Positions 11,591-20,161 of a stretch of DNA of 64,000 nt are shown in pieces. Below the pieces are notes generated by a model. The model was not told the DNA's origin. It did not search any database and saw only the letters and a list, made by a program, of their open reading frames with translations. The first letter of the stretch is position 1. Each line of letters opens with the position of its first letter. Made by a program: the position numbers and the translations under genes. The stretch comes from Bdellovibrio sp. qaytius. Its GTDB lineage: Bacteria; Bdellovibrionota; Bdellovibrionia; Bdellovibrionales; Bdellovibrionaceae. Location of the stretch: positions 1 to 64,000 of the forward strand of contig CP025734.1 of NCBI GenBank assembly GCA_004011035.1, in the 5' to 3' direction.

Positions 11591-11620
11591 AAAAAAGAGC
11601 TGAATTTCTTCAGCCCTTTT
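11591..11620 (-). terminator. Intrinsic terminator of the phosphohexomutase transcript
   Basis: On the minus strand GGGCTGA (RNA) pairs with TCAGCTC across a short loop, followed by a T-run ending at 11591. It lies about 30 bases past the stop codon. The plus strand also has T-runs on its far side (11617-11622), so it may work in both directions. Confidence 0.75.
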
Positions 11621-11651
11621 TCTTTAATTAAATTTTTATCTTTTTTAATGT

Positions 11652-13019
11652 TTATAAATATTTATTCACAACATTCATTACTGAGTCTTGGATTCTTTTT
11701 AATCCGGCTTCAGAAGATGATTCGAAACGAACTACTAATACTGGTTGTGTATTAGAAGCGCGAGCCAAAGCCCATCCGTCGTTGTAGCTGATTCTGATAC
11801 CGTCGATTAGATTTACTTTGTAGTCGTCTGATGGTTTTGAGAAAGCTTCTTTTACTTTTTCTACGATTAATACTTTTTTCTCTTCTGTTGTATCAATGCG
11901 AATTTCTGGAGTGTTAAATGCTGGTGGTAAACCTTCTAACAACTGTTGAACGTTCTTTCCTGTTTGAGAAAGAATTTCGCAAAGGCGTAAACCTGCGTAA
12001 GGAGCATCATCGTAACCGTAGTTTCTATCTGCGAAGAAGATGTGACCTGACATTTCTCCACCGAAGGGAGCTTTTTCTGATTTTACTTTTTCTTTGATTA
12101 AGCTGTGGCCTGTTTTCCATAACACCGGAACACCGCCGTGTTTTGCAACGTCAGCGTACATTCTGTCAGAGCACTTTACATCACCAACAACTTTTTCACC
12201 CTTGCGAGTGGCTAAGATTGAACGCGCATAGATCGTCATTAATTCGTCGCCGTAAATCATTTTTCCTGTGTGATCTACGATACCGATACGATCTGCATCA
12301 CCATCAAAACCGATTCCACAAATAGCGCCTGTTTCTTTTACGCGTTTTGCAAGATCAACTAAATTTTCTTCTACTGTTGGATCTGGATGATGATTCGGAA
12401 AGTTGCCATCTGGTTTTTCGAATAAAATTTCTGGAGTTAAACCAACAGCTTCGAATAATCTTTTTACGATCACTCCGCCTGCGCCGTTACCGCAATCAAG
12501 TACAACTTTGATTGGTTTTAATTGGCCGAATTCTTTTTTGTAACGCTCTAAATATTCAGGAAAGATATCGTGGTCTTTTGATGAACCAGTTCCTTGAATA
12601 TAATCTTTAGCCGTCATGATTTTATATAATTCTTGAATTTCAGCACCGTGAATAGTTGTTTTACCGAAAGAGATTTTGAAGCCGTTATACTCTGGTGGAT
12701 TGTGTGAACCCGTTACCATGATACCGCCGTCTAGATCTAGGGCGAACGTAGAAAAATAACTGATAGGTGAAGTCACCATGCCAAGCATGTAAACTTCTGC
12801 GCCTGATTCTACGAAACCTTTTCTTAAGTTTTCAATTAACGGAGTCGAAGATGTTCTTGCATCGTGACCTAAAGATAAACGGAAAGATTTTTTTCCGGTT
12901 TTTTTGAATACGTAAGAGCAAAATGCTTTTCCAAGCTCGTAGGCAAATTCATCGTCGAATTGTTTGTTGTAAACACCGCGGATGTCGTATTCACGAAAAA
13001 TAATTGGGCTGATAATCAT
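11652..13019 (-). CDS. Phosphomannomutase/phosphoglucomutase
   Basis: This enzyme interconverts hexose 6- and 1-phosphates, supplying sugar nucleotides for lipopolysaccharide and glycans. The 455-residue protein has the four alpha-phosphohexomutase motifs in order: phosphoserine loop TGSHNPP (Ser105), metal loop GFDGDADRIG, sugar-specificity loop GGEMSGH, and the phosphate-binding RASNTQPVLVVRFE near the C-terminus. GEMSGH fits the PMM/PGM (AlgC/ManB) subgroup rather than GlmM. It is last in a minus-strand run from etfB, 21 bases after pdxA. Confidence 0.93.
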   Translation of the reverse strand: MIISPIIFREYDIRGVYNKQFDDEFAYELGKAFCSYVFKKTGKKSFRLSLGHDARTSSTPLIENLRKGFVESGAEVYMLGMVTSPISYFSTFALDLDGGIMVTGSHNPPEYNGFKISFGKTTIHGAEIQELYKIMTAKDYIQGTGSSKDHDIFPEYLERYKKEFGQLKPIKVVLDCGNGAGGVIVKRLFEAVGLTPEILFEKPDGNFPNHHPDPTVEENLVDLAKRVKETGAICGIGFDGDADRIGIVDHTGKMIYGDELMTIYARSILATRKGEKVVGDVKCSDRMYADVAKHGGVPVLWKTGHSLIKEKVKSEKAPFGGEMSGHIFFADRNYGYDDAPYAGLRLCEILSQTGKNVQQLLEGLPPAFNTPEIRIDTTEEKKVLIVEKVKEAFSKPSDDYKVNLIDGIRISYNDGWALARASNTQPVLVVRFESSSEAGLKRIQDSVMNVVNKYL

Positions 13020-13040
13020 ACTAGTTTCCTTAATCGCACC

Positions 13041-14024
13041 TTATGTGCGTCTTTTTCTTAATAATTGTAAATTTAGTTCAATCGCTTCACGCATTGAGTT
13101 CGCGTTAGCTTTGTTTTTATTAAAAATATCTTTAGCTGTTCCATGATCAACGCTGGTGCGTAGAAATGGTAGTCCTAATGTAATGTGCACACCAGAGTCT
13201 TGACCGTGAATCATCTTAAAAGGAATTAAACCCTGGTCATGATAAAGCGCCAAGTAAGTCGAATATTTCGACCACTGATTAGGGAAAAACGCCGCATCTG
13301 GTGATAGAGGCTGTGACAAATGTTTATATTTCTTAACTAGGGGTAGTAAAACTTTTTGTTCGAATGAACCGACTACACCTTTTTCGCCAGCATGTGGATT
13401 TAATCCCAATAAGCCAACGGGCTTACCACTAGATAGCAGGTCTTGTAGTTTTTTTGCTGCAAGAAAACTAGCTGTGAGTTTCTTTGTGGATAAGTCCTTT
13501 TCAACATCTTTAAGTGCTACGTGATCACTGGCGATGATGACATTAAACTTTTCACCGATGAAACCCATAAACATTGGATAGCCCGGAAAATAATGTCTAA
13601 AAATACCTGTGTGGCCAACGTATTTATAACCCGCATCTTTGATTAAGGTTTTTGAAATGGGTGCCGTCACTAAAGAATTAAATACCTTATCACGACAAAG
13701 CTTTGTGGCTTCGATAATCCATTCGGCCGCATTAGTTGATAACTCGAGATCAAATAAAAATCGGCTATCTAGGGCGTTGCCATTTTTTAAAATATAAAAA
13801 AAAGCTAACGCAGCCTTAGCTGATTTAAAAGTAAGTCGTGAAAATTTTTGATCGATTAATTGAAAGTAGCGCTTTTGCTTTTTTTCTTGATGCTCATCGC
13901 GAAACAAAAAAAACGTAGCATTTTTTTGCGGGCCAATTTGCGCCAATGCTTTCGCCGTCACTTCAAAGCCAATACCATCGGGGTCGCCGGTGGTGATGGC
14001 TACTGCAGATATAGTTTTATTCAT
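13041..14024 (-). CDS. pdxA: 4-hydroxythreonine-4-phosphate dehydrogenase PdxA
   Basis: PdxA oxidises 4-phosphohydroxy-L-threonine in de novo pyridoxal phosphate synthesis. Family marks are ITTGDPDGIGFEV at the N-terminus, YVGHTG, GLNPHAGE and YHDQGLIPFK near the C-terminus, with metal-binding His residues in VGHTG, LNPHAG and YHDQG. I chose the ATG at 14024 (327 residues, normal for the family); the frame is open to 14060 but that would run further into the SurA-like gene, which it already overlaps by 8 bases. A pyridoxal gene downstream of folding factors suggests shared transcription, not shared function. Confidence 0.93.
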   Translation of the reverse strand: MNKTISAVAITTGDPDGIGFEVTAKALAQIGPQKNATFFLFRDEHQEKKQKRYFQLIDQKFSRLTFKSAKAALAFFYILKNGNALDSRFLFDLELSTNAAEWIIEATKLCRDKVFNSLVTAPISKTLIKDAGYKYVGHTGIFRHYFPGYPMFMGFIGEKFNVIIASDHVALKDVEKDLSTKKLTASFLAAKKLQDLLSSGKPVGLLGLNPHAGEKGVVGSFEQKVLLPLVKKYKHLSQPLSPDAAFFPNQWSKYSTYLALYHDQGLIPFKMIHGQDSGVHITLGLPFLRTSVDHGTAKDIFNKNKANANSMREAIELNLQLLRKRRT

Positions 14025-15018
14025 AAAGCTTGATGTAGGCGTCTTGCTTTTTAGATTCAAACCAGTTTTTTAATTGGCGCTTGAAGTTTTTTTCAACCAA
14101 CCCGGCTTTGATTTGTTCTTTGTAACGTAAAAAAGTTGGATCTTGAGTTACTTTTTTATCGATCACTTTTAAAATTTGAAAACCATTTGAAGAACGAACC
14201 ACTTGCGAGTATTCACCCGTCTCAAGACGGCTTAAGGCTTTTTCCATGTCAGCATTTAATTCGCCCGTTTTGAATTGTCCTAAGAAGCCACCCGCATTTG
14301 CATTTGGATCTTCATTAAATTTATCAGCTAAAGCTTCAAAAGATTCTCCGGCTTGTAATTTTTTATAAACCGCTTCAGCGCGTTTGAAAGCTTCTTCAGG
14401 AGTGCCTTTGCGCGGGTTAAAGAAAATCATTCCCACTTTTAATTCGTTCACGTTGGGTTTGTATTTAGGGTTACGATTTTTATATTCGTTGTAAGCGTCT
14501 TCATCTGTGATGCGAAGTTTTGCAACGATTTCTGTTTCAAAAAAACTTTGGCGCTCTAAACGAGATTTTAAAGTTTTTTTGTAATCAACAAGGTTGTAAC
14601 CCTGTTTTTTTAAATAAACGTCTAACTCAGCTCTGTTCATCTGATTTTTTTTAGCCAGATTACCCATCTCTTCGTTAACGCGATCTTCAGTGAAAGATAA
14701 ATTTTGGCGTTTGATTTCTGATTCAACTAATTTTTCGCGAATCAAATACTGTAACTGAGCTGAACGATTTGTTTTAAGATCATCAAGCTTGTCTTCAAGT
14801 AACATTGTTTCATCGATTGAACCTTCTCTTTTTAAACGAGCAGGAATTTCGTTAAGATCAGATTGCAACACGGCTTCAGAACCAACGGTTGCGATAATTT
14901 TATCAACTAATTCGGCTTTTTTGCCGGAGTCTTTTACGGCTTCTTTTGTAGGAGCAGCAAAAGCAGAAATTGTAGAAAAAGATAAGATAAATGTAAGAGC
15001 AAAAGCTAAGCGTTTCAT
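14017..15018 (-). CDS. SurA-like periplasmic peptidylprolyl isomerase
   Basis: A secreted folding factor of about 333 residues. The signal peptide is MKRLAFALTFILSFSTISAFAAP, followed by a SurA-type helical chaperone region (DKIIATVGSEAVLQSDLNEI) and one parvulin domain (LKVGMIFFNPRKGTPEEAFKRAE ... GGFLGQFKTGELN ... YSQVVRSSNGFQILKV). E. coli SurA has two parvulin domains; here there is one. ATG 15018 follows AAGGG; the frame is open upstream to 15078 but only this start gives a clean signal peptide. It is the third of three isomerase genes in tandem. Confidence 0.85.
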   Translation of the reverse strand: MKRLAFALTFILSFSTISAFAAPTKEAVKDSGKKAELVDKIIATVGSEAVLQSDLNEIPARLKREGSIDETMLLEDKLDDLKTNRSAQLQYLIREKLVESEIKRQNLSFTEDRVNEEMGNLAKKNQMNRAELDVYLKKQGYNLVDYKKTLKSRLERQSFFETEIVAKLRITDEDAYNEYKNRNPKYKPNVNELKVGMIFFNPRKGTPEEAFKRAEAVYKKLQAGESFEALADKFNEDPNANAGGFLGQFKTGELNADMEKALSRLETGEYSQVVRSSNGFQILKVIDKKVTQDPTFLRYKEQIKAGLVEKNFKRQLKNWFESKKQDAYIKLYE

Positions 15019-15034
15019 GCCCTTATTTATCTCT

Positions 15035-16006
15035 TTATTCTTCGCGGGTTTCAACGACCAAAGCGTCAATGGCGGCATTGTTGCGTAGAATTTTATAACG
15101 CTTAATTTGCTCGTCTAACCAGGCTGAAAAGCGCGCAGATTCGCGCAGTGCTACAACCTCGGCTAAGATCTGCGGCCTAACATCTTCAAAGCTTCTTTGA
15201 AATGACTGCTTACGCTGAGTGACTTTGAATAAACGATACCCCTCGGCCACTTGAATGGGCCCGATAAGATCAGATTTTTTAGAAAGAAACAGCATCTCAA
15301 GCGGAGACCCGGTCGCGCGCTCAATCCAACCATACTTCATGGCTTGTGGCGTAGAGCGATCAAGAGAGTATTCTTTGAACAAACTTTCAAAGCTAGATTT
15401 TTTAGAAAGTTTTTTAACCACATCGGCTTGATTTTCATCTTGTAACAAAATTGATTCAGCCTGAACAGATTCGTTTTGAAAGTATTTAAGTTTGTTGTTT
15501 TGGTAATGGGCTTGAAGCTCTTCGGTTGTGGGCTTTGCCATTTCTTTGCGAAGTTCAGCAAATAACATTTCACGCTTTAAACCAATTTCAACTGCTTTGC
15601 GCCAGTCTTGATAAGATTTATTTTGCGAAGCTAATTCATCACGAAAATCTTTATCGCTCGGAAATTGCGAAATGGTTTTAGCAAGCTCAGCATCTAAAAC
15701 TTTACCATTTAGGTTTAATTTTTTATCAAAAAACCATTGTTCTATAAGGGCATCGACTAAAAAATCTGTCGTTACTTTGGTTTTAAAAGTTTTTAAAACA
15801 GAAGGGTCTTTAGCAGATAAAGGATCAAGTTCTTTAAGGCGATTTGCGAGTGCATTTGAAAACTGACTTAACGTCATCGTACGATTTTCGACCTGCAGAA
15901 CAACTTTAGATTTTGTTGCATACGAAAAAAGATCACAGCCTGAAAGAGTGGTTGTCATCACAGTCAGACATACAAAAAACCCCGCGAGTAAGGCGGGGCG
16001 TTTCAT
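15035..16006 (-). CDS. Parvulin-type peptidylprolyl isomerase, lipoprotein
   Basis: A 323-residue lipoprotein isomerase: basic start MKRPALLAG, hydrophobic stretch and lipobox LSGC (about residue 23). A SurA-N-like region (VLQVENRTMTLSQFSNALANRL) precedes a parvulin domain (VQAESILLQDENQADVVKKL ... PLEMLFLSKKSDLIGPIQVAEGYRLFKVTQRKQSF). PrsA of Gram-positives is a comparable membrane-anchored parvulin. The ATG at 16006 follows a frame open to 16054. Codons 3-11 are built of an intrinsic-terminator-like hairpin (see 15974-15998). It sits 22 bases after the first isomerase and 16 bases before the SurA-like gene. Confidence 0.82.
   Translation of the reverse strand: MKRPALLAGFFVCLTVMTTTLSGCDLFSYATKSKVVLQVENRTMTLSQFSNALANRLKELDPLSAKDPSVLKTFKTKVTTDFLVDALIEQWFFDKKLNLNGKVLDAELAKTISQFPSDKDFRDELASQNKSYQDWRKAVEIGLKREMLFAELRKEMAKPTTEELQAHYQNNKLKYFQNESVQAESILLQDENQADVVKKLSKKSSFESLFKEYSLDRSTPQAMKYGWIERATGSPLEMLFLSKKSDLIGPIQVAEGYRLFKVTQRKQSFQRSFEDVRPQILAEVVALRESARFSAWLDEQIKRYKILRNNAAIDALVVETREE
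15974..15998 (-). terminator. Terminator-like hairpin inside the start of the PPIase lipoprotein gene
   Basis: On the minus strand CCCCGC (15998-15993) pairs perfectly with GCGGGG (15985-15980) across a 7-base loop and is followed at once by TTTTTT (15979-15974). This is the form of a Rho-independent terminator, but it lies within codons 3-11 of the open reading frame. It may act as an attenuator that lowers expression of the second and third isomerase genes and pdxA, relieved when ribosomes translate through it. Confidence 0.5.
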
Positions 16007-16028
16007 TAGCAATAAATTTAACTGAGGT

Positions 16029-16844
16029 TTACTCAACCAATTTAGTATTAACATTTACAGGATATTGCTTTTTAAGTTTGTTAAAAAAGTCATCGAACAA
16101 AGCTTTTCTTTTTTCGTCAAAAACCGCCATGCGGATTTCGCGTTTTGTCGCCTCTTCGTAAGAACGTTTACCAGTTAATTTAAAAATATGAAAACCAAAC
16201 GGAGTTTCAACTAAATCAGGAGTCACTTGGTTGATTTTTAATTTAAGAGCAACGTCATAGTAAGAAGGAACTAAAGTTAAACGAGACTGCCAACCGATGT
16301 CGCCACCTAAGTTTTTAGTTGTTAAATCATCAGAGTATAAACGAACTAATTCTTCAAACGGACGTTTTGATTTTGAAACTTCACCCAAAATTTCAGAAGC
16401 ACGTTTTTTTGCTTCGTCACGTTGTTGAGCCGTAGCGCCTGGTTTAACTTCGATTAAGATATCAGATACGCGAATTTGTGGATTCTTAGCGTAATACTCT
16501 TTCATCTCTTGATCAGTGACTTTGCTTTCTTGAACTTTTTGGCCTAATTCTTTTTCAAGTAAACCTTTGTACAATTCTTGGTTTAAACGATCTTGAACCA
16601 TTGGATCTTTTTCAAGACCACGTTTTCTAGCTTCTTGTAAACCGATTTCGTATCTAACAAGATCTTCTAAGAAAAGTTTACGGCTTGGCATGTTTGTAAT
16701 TACTTGCGAAGTCACTTCTTTGTATTTTTTGTTAAACTCATCAAGAGTAATTTTTTTGCTTCCAACCGTTGCAACAACGTCAGAACCTTTTTGAGCAAAA
16801 GCCGATAAAGAAAAAGCTAGGCCTAATGATAAAATCCATTTCAT
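16029..16844 (-). CDS. Secreted parvulin-type peptidylprolyl isomerase (PpiC/PrsA-like)
   Basis: A 271-residue secreted isomerase, first in the three-gene set. The signal peptide is MKWILSLGLAFSLSAFAQ, followed by VVATVGSKKITLDEFNKKYKEV (SurA-N-like) and a parvulin domain (RVSDILIEVKPGATAQQRDEAKKRASEIL ... LGGDIGWQSR ... LVETPFGFHIFKLTGKRSYEEA). It probably helps fold outer-membrane or secreted proteins, which are abundant in this window. The 63-base gap to the DUF374 gene may hold its own promoter. Confidence 0.87.
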   Translation of the reverse strand: MKWILSLGLAFSLSAFAQKGSDVVATVGSKKITLDEFNKKYKEVTSQVITNMPSRKLFLEDLVRYEIGLQEARKRGLEKDPMVQDRLNQELYKGLLEKELGQKVQESKVTDQEMKEYYAKNPQIRVSDILIEVKPGATAQQRDEAKKRASEILGEVSKSKRPFEELVRLYSDDLTTKNLGGDIGWQSRLTLVPSYYDVALKLKINQVTPDLVETPFGFHIFKLTGKRSYEEATKREIRMAVFDEKRKALFDDFFNKLKKQYPVNVNTKLVE

Positions 16845-16907
16845 GTCGTAATCCTTTTGTAGTCTTATATAAAATGATAAGGACTGCTCGATGAGTCGAC
16901 AATGATT

Positions 16908-17552
16908 TTAAGTTAATTTGGCCGATTGGCTGCGCGCATCAAAGATTTGATTTTTAAGGGAATCTGCCAATTCGGGAGACCTTGGATCAGTAGATTTATC
17001 AATCGTGAAATTAAACTCTAACCACAGCACAGTTAGCTGGGCGAAAGGCTTGGGAAGATAAGTTTTGTTCCAGGATTTTGGAAAATGCCAAGCGCGATCA
17101 CAAGTCAGTGCGCCAGCAAAAATCGGAGCTTTCATTAAACGAGAAATTTCAAATACACCGGGCTTAACTTCGTAGATCGGACCTTTTGGTCCATCAACGG
17201 CCATACTGCAATTTGATCCGTTCTTACAATATTGCAATAAACCTTTAAGCGCAGAAATTCCACCACGAGTTGAAGAACCCCGCGAGGTTTTTGCGCCCAA
17301 TAGACGAAGAACAGTGTTCATCATCTCGCCGTCTTTCGACGTCGAAGTCATTGTTGCAATTTTATATCTTGAAGCCAAAGAAATCAGAGCTAGTTCGTCA
17401 CCGTGAAAATGCGCAAGGATAAAAGGTTTTTTTTCTTTTATCATGGCTTTCATTGAATCAGGTTCAATGATTTTAATTTTCCAGGTCATCGACAAAGATT
17501 TGTAAATGACCCAGATAATGAAACCTAAAACTAGGCCGCGAAGTTTATTCAT
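16908..17552 (-). CDS. DUF374 lysophospholipid-acyltransferase-family protein
   Basis: A 214-residue member of the LPLAT superfamily (DUF374). An N-terminal membrane anchor (LVLGFIIWVIYKSL) precedes the acyltransferase core: ILAHFHGDELAL (the H-x4-D/E-type motif), TSRGSSTRGGISAL and MAVDGPKGPIYEVKPG, the last being the DGP/GP.. motif of DUF374. These proteins are related to lipid A acyltransferases, so a role in envelope lipid acylation is likely but unproven. It begins 3 bases after the etfA stop, so it is cotranscribed with the electron-transfer flavoprotein genes. Confidence 0.82.
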   Translation of the reverse strand: MNKLRGLVLGFIIWVIYKSLSMTWKIKIIEPDSMKAMIKEKKPFILAHFHGDELALISLASRYKIATMTSTSKDGEMMNTVLRLLGAKTSRGSSTRGGISALKGLLQYCKNGSNCSMAVDGPKGPIYEVKPGVFEISRLMKAPIFAGALTCDRAWHFPKSWNKTYLPKPFAQLTVLWLEFNFTIDKSTDPRSPELADSLKNQIFDARSQSAKLT

Positions 17553-17555
17553 TAA

Positions 17556-18524
17556 TTAGTGGTGAAGAGCTTTTTTAAATTCTTCAGTTAATTTAGGTAA
17601 AATTTCTAAAGCGTCACCTACGATACCGTAAGTAGCTTTTTGAAAAATTGGAGCATTTGGATCGCTGTTAATTGCAACGATTACTTTTGAACCGCTCATG
17701 CCAGCTAAATGTTGAATCGCGCCAGAAACACCAACAGCAATGTAAAGTGATGGAGCAACTGTTTTACCAGTTTGACCAACTTGCATACTGTGAGAAACCC
17801 AACCAGCATCAACAACTGCGCGTGAAGCACCAACTGTTGCGCCAAGTACGTCAGCTAAATCATGTAATAATTTAAAATTGCCAGCTTCTTTTAAACCGCG
17901 ACCACCAGATACGATAATGTTTGCTTCAGTTAAATCTAATTTTTCTGAAGTGCCCTTAACGATTTGTTTGATGATTGTTTTTAAAGAAGGAGCCGCAAAC
18001 GTGTGTTCAGTTGCAGGCGCTGTTTTTGCTGTATCAGCAGCAGCTACCGGCATTTGATTAGCGCGCATCAAAACGATTTTGATCGCTGCATTTTCAAATG
18101 TACCTGTTGCGAAAACCTTACCTGCGTAAAGAGGCTTTTTAACTTTTACATCATCACCAGAAATAGTGATTTCAGTTCCGTCAACGATAACGCCAGCGTT
18201 TAACTTTGCAGCTACGCGTGGAAATAAATCTTTAGCCGTTGCAGAAGCAGAAGCTAAAACAATTGTTGCTCCAGTTTTTGTGATCACTTCTGAAACCGCA
18301 GCCGTAAATAATTCTGGGTTGTACATGTCAAAAGAAGCATCTTTTGCAAAATGGATTTCTTGAGCGCCGTGATGAGCAAGTTCTGCATTGGCAGTTCCCG
18401 CCTGTGTTCCTAAAGCGAAACCCAAAACTGTGTGACCAGATTTAGCGGCAAATTGTAAAAGCTCTTGAGAGCTTCTTTTTAATTTATTATTTTGAAATTC
18501 AGCAAAAACTAAAATTTTAGACAT
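17556..18524 (-). CDS. etfA: Electron transfer flavoprotein subunit alpha
   Basis: ETF carries electrons from acyl-CoA and related dehydrogenases toward the quinone pool. The 322-residue alpha subunit shows the FAD-binding signature in its C-terminal half: SGGRGLKEAGNF, GASRAVVDAGWV, QVGQTGKTVAPSLYIAVGVSGAIQHLAGM and NSDPNAPIFQ. It lies 8 bases after etfB. Confidence 0.97.
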   Translation of the reverse strand: MSKILVFAEFQNNKLKRSSQELLQFAAKSGHTVLGFALGTQAGTANAELAHHGAQEIHFAKDASFDMYNPELFTAAVSEVITKTGATIVLASASATAKDLFPRVAAKLNAGVIVDGTEITISGDDVKVKKPLYAGKVFATGTFENAAIKIVLMRANQMPVAAADTAKTAPATEHTFAAPSLKTIIKQIVKGTSEKLDLTEANIIVSGGRGLKEAGNFKLLHDLADVLGATVGASRAVVDAGWVSHSMQVGQTGKTVAPSLYIAVGVSGAIQHLAGMSGSKVIVAINSDPNAPIFQKATYGIVGDALEILPKLTEEFKKALHH

Positions 18525-18532
18525 ACCAGCTC

Positions 18533-19309
18533 CTACAATACTTTCGCTTCGTCGCGAAGAAGTTTAATTAATTCAGCGGCTTGTGCAGAAGAATCGCCAG
18601 ATAAAAGTTTAACCGCTGGTTTTTCAGCCGGTAACGTGAATGAAACATATTTAACTTTAGCATCAGTGGCAGCGATTCCTAAAGTTGAGAACTCAACTTC
18701 TTTGATCACTTTTTTCTTAGCTTTCATAATTCCAGGCAAAGAAGCATAACGAGGCATGTTTAAGCCTTTGTTTGCAGCAATCAATGAAGGATTCATCATT
18801 TGCACAACTTCTTTAGCTCCGCCCTCAACGTCACGCTCTACTAAAACGCTTTCGCCTTGGTTTTCAAATTTAGAAACTACTGATGTGTGAGGAATTGATA
18901 AAAATTCAGCCACCATTTGTGGAACTGAAGATTGATTCGCATCGATTGCCAACTTACCAGTGAAAATTAAATGTGCTCCGCCTTCAGCTTTAATTGTAGC
19001 AGCTAAAGCTTTTGCTGTTGAGATTGCGTCTAATTTTTCATCAGAGTTAATAACGATAGCTTCATCGGCGCCCATCGCTAATGCAGTTCTTAAACATTCA
19101 ACTGCGCGCGTTTTAGGACCAGATGTAATTGCCCAAACCTGAGCTGTTGGATTTTTTTCTTTAAATTTTACAGCCTCTTCAACAGCAAATTCGTCGTAAG
19201 GGTTTAAAACCCACTTGATTCCAGCTGTGTCGATTCCGTTTTGATCAGCGGCCACTTTGATTTTTGTTTCAGTGTCCGGCACTTGTTTAATACACACGAA
19301 AATTTTCAT
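18533..19309 (-). CDS. etfB: Electron transfer flavoprotein subunit beta
   Basis: The beta subunit binds AMP and pairs with EtfA. The 258-residue protein has the N-terminal KIFVCIKQVPDTETKI, NPYDEFAVEEAVKFKE, the ETF-beta signature region VERDVEGGAKEVVQMMNPSLIAANKG and PRYASLPGIMKAKKK. It heads the minus-strand run etfB-etfA-DUF374-PPIases-pdxA-phosphohexomutase and is divergent from sdhC across about 185 bases. Confidence 0.97.
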   Translation of the reverse strand: MKIFVCIKQVPDTETKIKVAADQNGIDTAGIKWVLNPYDEFAVEEAVKFKEKNPTAQVWAITSGPKTRAVECLRTALAMGADEAIVINSDEKLDAISTAKALAATIKAEGGAHLIFTGKLAIDANQSSVPQMVAEFLSIPHTSVVSKFENQGESVLVERDVEGGAKEVVQMMNPSLIAANKGLNMPRYASLPGIMKAKKKVIKEVEFSTLGIAATDAKVKYVSFTLPAEKPAVKLLSGDSSAQAAELIKLLRDEAKVL

Positions 19310-19494
19310 GCAATGTACCCCATTTTTGGTTATTAAATGAACCCATTTGTTCTAGCGCAAGTGCCTGAAATCAGACAGTGAATTATAAAAATAACGTGAC
19401 GCAAAATTTATGCAGCACCGTGAGTGGTAAAGTGACAATTTGTACGCGCAAGGTTTAAGGTAAGATGAAAACAATATGAGAAGGTGAAGTGTTT

Positions 19495-20160
19495 ATGTTG
19501 GATTTTTTAAAATCGACAGTTGGTCGAAAATACATCATGGGGATTTCTGGCCTAGTGTGGATGGGTTTTGTACTTACGCACATGGCGGGAAATATGCTTA
19601 TTCTAGTAAGCCCCGATTTATACAATGCATACGGGCATGCGATCGTGTCGAACAAGTTAGTGCTCTACGGAGCTGAATCAGTTTTAGTTTTAGCTTTGAT
19701 TGTTCACGTAACAACAGCGATTTCGTTAACGATCGAAAATCGTAAAGCCAAAGGCACTCGTTATGCGGTTAATCCAAATGGCGATAAAGGACCAACGCTG
19801 GCGTCTCAAACAATGGGATTACAAGGTTCATTAGTTTTAGCTTTTATCATTACTCACTTAGCAACGTTCAAGTACGGTAAAGAATATGAAACTGTTGTGA
19901 ACGGTGTTCCGATGCGCGATCTTCACCGCTTAGTTGTCGAATTATTTCAACAACCGGGATATGTGCTTTGGTATGTGGTGGCTTTAATTGTTTTAATGTT
20001 CCACCTAAGTCACGGCGCTCACTCGATCTTTCAATCATTTGGTTTTTTAGAGAGAAAAATGGTTAAGGGAGTTCGTAAATTTGCCTGGGCTTATGCAATT
20101 ATTGTAGCGGCCGGATTCTTATCTCAACCTCTTTACGTATATTTATTAAAAGGAAATTAA
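19495..20160 (+). CDS. sdhC: Succinate dehydrogenase cytochrome b subunit (type B SdhC)
   Basis: The single large membrane anchor of a type-B (Bacillus/Bacteroides-like) succinate:quinone oxidoreductase. The 221-residue protein has five membrane helices with the His residues of a di-heme b anchor ([41 protein letters not shown]). Start: ATG 19495, 5 bases after AAGGTGAAG; a GTG at 19489 overlaps that site. It overlaps nothing and precedes sdhA by one base. A separate SdhD is not expected in this type and none is present. Confidence 0.93.
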   Translation: MLDFLKSTVGRKYIMGISGLVWMGFVLTHMAGNMLILVSPDLYNAYGHAIVSNKLVLYGAESVLVLALIVHVTTAISLTIENRKAKGTRYAVNPNGDKGPTLASQTMGLQGSLVLAFIITHLATFKYGKEYETVVNGVPMRDLHRLVVELFQQPGYVLWYVVALIVLMFHLSHGAHSIFQSFGFLERKMVKGVRKFAWAYAIIVAAGFLSQPLYVYLLKGN

Positions 20161-20161
20161 T

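Noticed and set aside
15337-15573. Small reading frame nested inside the PPIase lipoprotein gene
   Set aside because: Same strand but different frame within a conserved domain, and no ribosome-binding site.
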